Source: Amyelois transitella
Lineage: Eukaryota; Arthropoda; Insecta; Lepidoptera; Pyralidae
Length of the DNA: 64,000 nt
Direction of reading: 5' to 3'
Assembly (NCBI RefSeq): GCF_032362555.1
Contig: NC_083511.1
Location: 11,895,001-11,959,000, forward strand
Below the pieces are notes generated by a model. The model ran no database searches, had not been told where the DNA came from, and was given only the letters and a program-made list of their open reading frames with translations. Of this stretch, positions 57,347 to 64,000 are shown in pieces (the first letter of the stretch is position 1; each line of letters begins with the position of its first letter). The position numbers and the translations under genes are program-made.

Positions 57347-60300
57347 CTAGGCGGCTGTGGCGAACCCGAGCCGCCGGTTGCTCACGTCGAACTCCGTGTA
57401 GTACTTGCCGATGAACACGTCGCCCAGGATCCACAGCGGGCCGTTGGGCGGCGGGATGTCCAGCCCCATGAACCCGGACAGGCACACCGTCTTGCCGAAC
57501 TGCGACACCTGGGTATATATACGGGATGTCGTAAACGCGACTAAGGGATAGGCTTGTAAACTTTGGATTTTCCTTTCAGGCGTGGAGTTAGCAACCTGTC
57601 ACTGTAGTTACCCATTCTGACGATGTTGTCCTTGCCGTTTAGTGTGAAACTATTCCCCCTATATAGTAAAGTAACTGTCGCCAATGACGGAACAATACCT
57701 ACATAATGAAGCTACTCCAGTTAATTTTCACTCAATCTCGTATTGCCAAAATTTGGATTTCCGAATTGTCTTCCTTGGAAATCATATTTAATATCGATAC
57801 TAAATACTGTTGGTCAAAAGAAAAGTGGCAAAAGAAGCACGAAAGCAGATAAATGCAGTGGAAATGAGAACGTTAAGGAGGAATGTTGTGATGTGAAAGA
57901 AGATGTAGTTACAGGAATAGAAAAGGGTATGTTAAGATGGTTCGGTCATGTGGAGAAGATGAAAGCAGGTTGACTAAGCAGATATACAAGGAGAGTGTGG
58001 AGGGAAAGGTCGGAGTGGGAAGACCTAGACGAACGTATCTTGATCAAATTAAGGGCGCCCTGGCAAAGGGTCAGGTCAAGAGTACCCGAAACCGTTGAGC
58101 TTGCATGAAGAGAGTTATTAATGTGGATGAAGCGAAGGAAGTGTGCAGAGATCGTGGCAAGTGGAAAAATGTAGTCTCTGCCAATCCCTCCGGGAAAAAG
58201 GCATGATTTTATGTATGTATATATTGATACTATTGATGTGCCGTGTGGTTCCCGGCACCAATACAAAAAAGAATAGGACCACTCCATCTCTTTCCCGTGG
58301 ATGTCGTAAAAGGCGACTAAGGGATAGGCTAACAAACTTGGGATTCTTTTTTAGGCGATGGGCTAGCAACCTGCCACTATTGAAATCTCAATTCTATCAT
58401 TAAGCCAAATAGCTGAACGTGGCCATTCAGGCTCTGTCTACCCCGCAAGGGATATAGACGTGACCATATGTATGTATGTATGTATACTACTGATGGTGAA
58501 ACTGTAACTCACCCTGAGCACATAGTCCTTGCCGTCCAGAGTGAACACCTTGCCGCCGATGGTGAAGGAGACCTGCGGCAGGCGGGGGATGAGGGTACAG
58601 TCCACCGCGTACTGGCCGAAGGCGATGGGGGTGGCGCCGATGGCCTTGTTGAGCGCCGCGATCTCCGCGCTCGGGCCGCCCACCAGCGACGTGCCCGTGT
58701 CCGCGATGGCCTGGCAGCCCTGCCGACCAACGTGCCTCTTATAATATGACGGACGCCTCATTTTCAAAGGATTTCCATCTTCCAGAGGAGCCATCAGATA
58801 CAAAAAATGTGGAATCAAATCTCGTTGATTTTGATCACCCAAGTGATTTGTCATTAGGTAATATAAAAATGTGGAATTCGATCACTTAGGCGACTTAAGT
58901 GGACTAAACCATATGATATATGTATAATAGTGGGGAAGGTAGCTGTGTCCGAAAAATATAAATTAATCTGAACAATATATTCTATCGTCCACATTTCTAT
59001 TCTAAGTTTGGATAGTTGTGAAGTTGACGTTATTGAGGAAAATGCTGCACTCCATTTTGTTACCGCTTCTTCTGCACTGACGCTTTGGAAGCGGCAGTAA
59101 ACTTTGTTTTAAGTAACTAATTTGACTTCAACCAACATTATGAAACCAAAAGACATGACAATTATCAAACGATAAAATAATCAATAAAAAAATGTTGAAT
59201 TTGTGCTGCTAGAATCAAGAATGATGGCGATGGAGTAGGTCGTAGGTACTCACGTCGGCGCAGAAGACGTTAGAGTTGGCGGCCACCTTGTCCACGGCGA
59301 ACTGCCAGTAGGTGGGCCTGGAGACGGGCACGTACGTGAAGTTGCCGCGGTAGTGCGCCGGGTCCGAGCCGCCCAGGATGATCTCGCCGCCCTGCGGCGC
59401 CGACGGGTCTCTGGGAATGGGTTAGCTGCGTCTAACTTCATACATACATACATACATACATATGGTCACGTCTATATCCCTTGCGGGGTAGACAGAGCCA
59501 ACAGTCTTGAAAAGACTGAATGGCCACGTTCAGCTATTTGGCTTAATGATAGAATTGAGATTCAAATAGTGACAGGTTGCTAGCACATTGCCTGAAAGAA
59601 GAAACCCAAGTTTTTAAGCCTATCCCTTAGTCGCCTTTTACGACATCCATGGGAAAGAGGTGGAGTGGTCCTATTCTTTTTTGTATTGGTGCCGGGAACC
59701 ACACAGCACAGCGTGTAACTTCACCTGTGCGGGTAGGCACTCTTATGGGGTGGACAGAGCCGACAGTCGCCAATTTATCTTTTTAATTGTTAACAGTAAA
59801 GTTTTCCAACCAATACAAGATGAATTAAATCAATATTGTGAATACAAAGATAGAAGATGTGGATATGAAGAGTAAGGAAATAAAATACAAAAAAACATTT
59901 CTTATTATAGATGAAGGAATACTTAATTCGTTCATATGAAATCTACTGAATAAATCTTCTTGAAATTTATAAGTAAGACTCTTCTAATAAATAATGGAGA
60001 GAGTGTTAATATAATTAAGGGTCTGGAGAAATAAAATAAATATTTAATAAGAAGGACATAGGGGTATTTTCATCTCATCCCATAAAGTAAATATTTGGGT
60101 TGTGAATGTCGTTTTTGTTATTTTAAGTTCTTGTTAGCACTAGCAACTTTTATTTTAGAAAAAGGATGATGTAAAATGTCAAGAGGATATTTATGTTTGG
60201 AAGATGTAAAGCTTATTAAAAATCCGAAAAAAATATTTGTTTGCTAAATTCTACAGAGTAATCCCACATATACACGGGGCAGATTACACTGATTGAGTTA

Positions 60301-63300
60301 GACTCGAATTAAGTTCGAAACTAGAGTTGCGAGATACCTACTCAACGATACCATATTTTTAAATAAATACTTTAATAGATAAACATCCTAAACCCATGCC
60401 AATCAGAGAAAGTTTGTTTCTCATCATGCCCCGGCCGAGATTCGAACCCGGGACTTCCGGTATCACAGACAAGCGCACTGCCGCTGCGCCACTGCGGCCG
60501 ACAATTCTAAATTTAAAAGGGGTGGGGTATTTAATTGACAATCAAAAAATTTGCGATTTTAACATTAAATGCTATTAAACGCTGTTGATGTATGTTTTCC
60601 AATTATTTATATTTGTAGTTTTGATAAAAAAATTAGTATATGTAGTTGCAGTACAATAATTTAATTGATGTAAAAAATGATTAATTGTTGGACAATAATT
60701 GATATATGATAAGTTATTTGATGTACACTTAAAAATATCCCATTAAAAAGTAATAGTGATAAGAAGTGTCACCTGTTGAGGTAGAAGGAGAAGACCGGCT
60801 TGACGAGCCCCTGCGCCACCATGTTGTCGAACACGGGCGGCACGCCGTCCACGGAGATGCTGGACACGTCATCATCACCATCATCAGAATTAATCACCAG
60901 TCAGTATATATACCGCAGTATAACCCTCGCGGGAAAGCCAGAGCCAATAGTCTTAAAAGGACTGGCCACGTTCAGCTGTATAGCTTAATGATTGAGTTGA
61001 GATTTAAATAGAGCACGCATTGTTGAGAACTGACAAGAAAAATAATTATCTGAGATTTCGTTGGAGGTAGTAGTAAGGATTAAGGCTCTTCTCTCTCATC
61101 TCATTGGCATCTCTTTTCTCTCTAGAGAAGAACCCTGGGTCCCTATGTCCGTATATAACGCCGAAAATTGGGGGTAGACAGAGCCTAGGCAACGCCACGA
61201 CTTAGAAGGTAAGACAGAGGTAACACCAAATAGTAAAAAAAAAAACAAATTGTATGTGTGGTGAGGGGTTGGAAGTAGGGTTGTAAAATTACGTAATTTT
61301 ACCGAAATCATCGGTAAAATACGCGTATTTTACGGTAATTTATATATATTACGGTAAAATTACGAGTGACTTACGACGCGATTTTTTTTTACCTCCAAGC
61401 TTACGACATTTAGAATTTAATTTGTTTAATACACCGCGCGCATAAATTTGCAAAAATCATTATGTGACAACTACAAATACTTATACTGACAATTCTGTTG
61501 AAATGGATATGTTTGATTTTGACACCGAATACCAAGAATCAGACGCAGAAGATGTAACAGCTGATCCACTTAGATTTTAAGTTTTTTATTTATTTTATGA
61601 TTGAATACTAAAATAATAGATAATAAAAATAAGAATAAATATAATGAAGACGTAAAATCTAACGCAGACAATAAAACATAAAATGATAATTTATTTTTAT
61701 AAAAAACGATTTTTTGATCTTAACATAAAGAATAAAAAAAGAAATTTGTTTTTATGATTAATCATTATTATGTTTATTGAATTAATCATTCTCAGATTTG
61801 ACATATTTTATTATTTTCAATTAAAAACTGCTTGTATCTCCGTAAAATTTCATTTAAATCTGTAACAGAGTAAACAAGTAAGCAAGCAAATATATACAAT
61901 TCTGTATTTTAAAGTTTTACCAACGTAAGTACGTTTAAAACATTTTTTACCAAATTTTACCGTATTTTACCGTAAAATACCAAAAATTACGTCGTATATC
62001 GTTTTTTACCGAATTTTACCAGGGTAAAATTACCGATTTACATCCCTAGTTGGAAGTCGCAAAGTAGAAATATAGTGAGGTGGAGAGTGGACGCGGTCAG
62101 AGGAGTACCTGCTGAAGGCCATGCCGAGGATGCCGTCGAACTTGGCGGCCACGAAGGCCAGCCCGGGCTCCGACAGCGCCTCCGCGAATGTCTGCCCGCG
62201 CACCGTGATGCCGCCCACCTGCGGCGATGACAGAGACTTTAGGCGGATTGTGAACTGGCCCATTCAGTCATATAAATTTAAAGATACAAAATTGTTAAGG
62301 TTAACATACATACATACATATGATCACGTCTTTACCCCTTACGGGGTAGACCGAGCCAACAGTCTTGAAAAGACTGATAGGCCACGTTCAGCTGTTTGGT
62401 TTAATGATAGGATTGAGATTCAAATAGTTAAGGTTAATCAGTAACTATTTTGTTTAATTTTCTAACGAACTATATAAAAGTCTTTTCGATGCTTCTTCTT
62501 CCTCCTGGCTTTAGTCCGGGTTGCATCCTCACCACTCTGGAGAGGAGCCCGGGGTTTGCCTTTGACAATGGTCCTTGGATAGAACGAGTCGGGCTTTTAC
62601 ACGAAGCGACTCCGGTCTGACCTCCGCAACATTTGAAGGCGAACCTAACCCGTATTGGATCGATCATGGTTCACATTCAGTTACTGAATGTGCAGGTTTC
62701 CTCACGATGTTTGCCCTCACCGTAAGAGCAGCCACCCACCCTCTACCTTACGTGCGCGTTTAATACCTGTATTTTTTTTATATAAATTACTTTCGCTAGC
62801 TGCAAAATGATTGAATTTTTTATGCGTCTCTGTGATAAATATCATCAAGTTTTTTCCTTACTTTTAAAATATCCGTTGGATGCACACATACTCACGTCTA
62901 TCCCAGTCCCAAGCGGGGTAGACAGAACCAATGATTTTAAAGTAAAAATACCGAAAGCCGCCACGTTCAGCTGTATGGCTTAATGATAAAAAGCATTTAA
63001 TGCCAAATATTGGAAATATATTGAAATTCCAATAATAAAATGTTTCAAGTACAGTGAGCTACGAAGGAGCGCATACTACCTTCCAGTTATACTTTTCTAC
63101 ATCTCACGTTACTGTAAATCCTTAGAGAAGTTTATGGAAATACTCAAAATATTTGTAGATAAAGAAATATTTTCTTTTATGGTAGGTACTCACATTCCAA
63201 GTTAAGACATTCCTTTGTTTAATATCAATTATGTTGTACAAGCGACATTGTTTATTTAATGTGTTCGCATAAATTATAACTTGAGTGACGAGAATAAATG

Positions 63301-64000
63301 TCAATGATAAGGTCAATAAACAAAACTTTTATCAAAAAAAAAACTGAATGTTTTGCGGATTTTCGAGTAAGTTGTGGTACATATTTTTATTTTTTTTAAT
63401 TGTAAATCGAGATTCTATATTACAGAATAATTAATTGCAGTAGTAATATTGTAGGGTTATGAATTCATTTTGAATCAAAAACATAACATACAATCACGTC
63501 CACATCCCCTGCGGGGTATACAGAGCCAACAGTCATCAGAAGACTGAAAAGCCACGTTCAGCTGTTCGGCTTAATGATAGAATTGAGATTCAAATAGTGA
63601 CCACTCCAACTCGGAAAAAGTCGTAAAAGGCGACTAAGGGATAGGGTTATAAACTTGTGATTCTTCTGATAGGCGACGGGCTAGCAACCTGTCTATATCT
63701 CTATCATTAAGCTTATCAGCTGTACGTGGCCTGTCAGTCTTTCAAGACTGCACGCTCTGTCTTCCCCAAAAGGGATATATACGTGATAATATGTATGAAT
63801 GAACTTTTATACCTACTCACTCGAACTCGTAACCACTCTTTCACGTCGTGGTGAAAAGCGTACACATTTCGAATCCGCTCGTCACTGTACACACGCCTAC
63901 ACATTACCTACACACGTTCATGAACACGCGGGGCTGGTACTCACGGTGACGTCATCGCTGGAGAGGAACCCCGACAGGCTGCCGGAGCCGTAGTGGATCG
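57347..64000 (-). CDS. CTSD: cathepsin D-like lysosomal aspartic protease (partial, 3' part)
   Basis: Pepsin-family (A1) endopeptidase. Exons in the window: 64000-63945 (continues beyond the edge), 62218-62109, 60859-60773, 59410-59254, 58719-58513, 57508-57347; all phases agree. The sequence starts at the flap region ([11 protein letters not shown]; Tyr is the flap residue), then [39 protein letters not shown] (conserved NFT glycosylation site), the second catalytic motif ADTGTS, and the ending [20 protein letters not shown]...GFATAA. The first catalytic DTG, propeptide and signal lie outside. No Pro-rich loop insertion is visible between the cysteine pairs, as in invertebrate cathepsin D. 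Coding part intact. Confidence 0.95.
57520..57606 (+). repeat. DR-A fragment abutting the cathepsin D last exon
   Basis: 'atgtcgtaaacgcgactaag' to 'gcaacctgtcact'; starts 12 bp upstream (in transcript sense) of the last exon's acceptor. Confidence 0.8.
57610..57660 (-). pseudogene. remnant of a duplicated cathepsin D exon
   Basis: The minus strand reads [14 protein letters not shown], matching [12 protein letters not shown] at the end of the exon at 58513. No acceptor or upstream part remains. Confidence 0.75.
57800..58222 (+). repeat. DR-B copy, longest; LINE 3' region
   Basis: Reads [12 protein letters not shown], then (frame broken) [12 protein letters not shown], and ends 'aaaggcatgattttatgtat'. 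The RWFGHVE-M motif is characteristic of the C-terminal part of some insect non-LTR retrotransposon RT proteins. Confidence 0.85.
58239..58483 (+). repeat. DR-A copy, full length, with 12-bp target duplication
   Basis: Flanks atactattgatg (58227-58238) and atactactgatg (58484-58495), one mismatch; inserted next to the DR-B tail. Confidence 0.9.
59020..59200 (+). repeat. DR-C copy
   Basis: 'gttaccgcttcttctgcac' to 'caataaaaaaatgttgaat'. Confidence 0.85.
59441..59710 (-). repeat. DR-A copy, full length, with 13-bp target duplication
   Basis: Flanks gcgtctaacttca (59428-59440) and gcgtgtaacttca (59711-59723), one mismatch. Confidence 0.92.
59724..60282. other. cathepsin D intron, unassigned
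   Basis: No gene or repeat recognised. Confidence 0.5.
60283..60502 (-). mobile_element. SINE-S copy, diverged
   Basis: Minus-strand A/B boxes at about 60430-60500 (GGTTCGAATC) and body 'actcaacgataccatattt'. Confidence 0.85.
60905..61015 (-). repeat. DR-A fragment
   Basis: 'agccaatagtcttaaaagga' to 'gagttgagatttaaatag'. Confidence 0.75.
61276..62048. mobile_element. short non-autonomous hAT-like element (MITE)
   Basis: 773 bp with ends TAGGGTTGTAAAATTACG and its diverged complement ending CATCCCTA, flanked by the perfect 8-bp duplication gttggaag (61268-61275, 62049-62056). Ends are rich in alternating 'ttaccg/cggtaa'. Inside, a short frame from 61503 ([17 protein letters not shown]) may be a transposase relic. 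Lies 60 bp beyond a cathepsin D exon. Confidence 0.9.
62303..62430 (-). repeat. DR-A copy, truncated
   Basis: (atac)n, 'gatcacgtctttacccctta' to 'agattcaaatagtta'. Confidence 0.85.
62485..62745 (-). repeat. SINE-D copy
   Basis: 'tcctggctttagtccggg' to 'cctcacgatgtttgccctc'. Confidence 0.85.
62880..62990 (-). repeat. DR-A fragment
   Basis: 'actcacgtctatcccagtc' to 'gtatggcttaatgata'. Confidence 0.75.
62991..63482. other. cathepsin D intron, unassigned
   Basis: No gene or repeat recognised. Confidence 0.5.
63483..63602 (-). repeat. DR-A half copy, inverted pair with the next
   Basis: 'atcacgtccacatcccctgc' to 'agattcaaatagtgacc'. Confidence 0.82.
63605..63805 (+). repeat. DR-A copy, inverted relative to its neighbour
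   Basis: 'gtcgtaaaaggcgactaagg' to 'ggatatatacgtgataata'; fold-back with 63483-63602 possible. Confidence 0.82.

Noticed and set aside
57335-57544. plus-strand frame at 57335
   Set aside because: Antisense shadow of the last cathepsin D exon.

Overview
This is a eukaryotic nuclear window, almost certainly from a moth or butterfly (Lepidoptera). Genes are split into short GC-rich exons by AT-rich introns packed with dispersed repeats. The repeat families (a 260-bp element with an (ATGT)n tail, an 'accgcttcttctgcac' family, tRNA-headed SINEs, BEL/Pao elements, hAT-like transposons) are of the kind I associate with lepidopteran genomes. No bacterial features, CRISPR arrays or functional tRNA/rRNA genes were seen. 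The order assignment rests on recognition from memory, not on a search.

Layout. (1) 1-3758, minus: 5' half of a SAPS-domain PP6 regulatory subunit (PPP6R); its exon 7 is tandemly amplified at the window edge. (2) 4383-7233, minus: complete DDX10-type DEAD-box RNA helicase in three exons. (3) 9403-24749, plus, with a 5'UTR exon ending at 8132: cathepsin L, 342 aa in six coding exons. Its 7.7-kb first coding intron holds a LINE split by a 4.85-kb BEL/Pao element and a SINE flanked by 104-bp direct repeats. (4) 30924-38614, minus: ZC4H2 zinc-finger protein, 207 aa in five exons. (5) 39127-55677, plus: PHRF1 (RING + PHD + RS-rich + C-terminal helical domain), about 2018 aa in 13 exons; intron 10 carries a hAT-like transposon that was itself hit by a gag-only BEL element. 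(6) 57347-64000, minus: 3' part of cathepsin D; the 5' end lies beyond the window.

Gene relations. DDX10/cathepsin L and ZC4H2/PHRF1 are head-to-head pairs; PHRF1/cathepsin D are tail-to-tail. The two lysosomal proteases are the only obvious functional theme. The others act in phosphatase targeting (PPP6R), ribosome biogenesis (DDX10) and nuclear/ubiquitin-linked regulation (ZC4H2, PHRF1).

The most informative unexplained structure is in the repeats. Five copies of the dominant 260-bp family show 10-13-bp target duplications, and the family shares its 3' terminus with a LINE family in the same window, which suggests a SINE/LINE partner pair. Two BEL elements have (near-)identical LTRs but deleted pol genes. 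Several repeats have become perfect fold-back palindromes. I found no convincing new multi-gene system. All exon boundaries were read by eye from splice consensus, reading frame and remembered family alignments.
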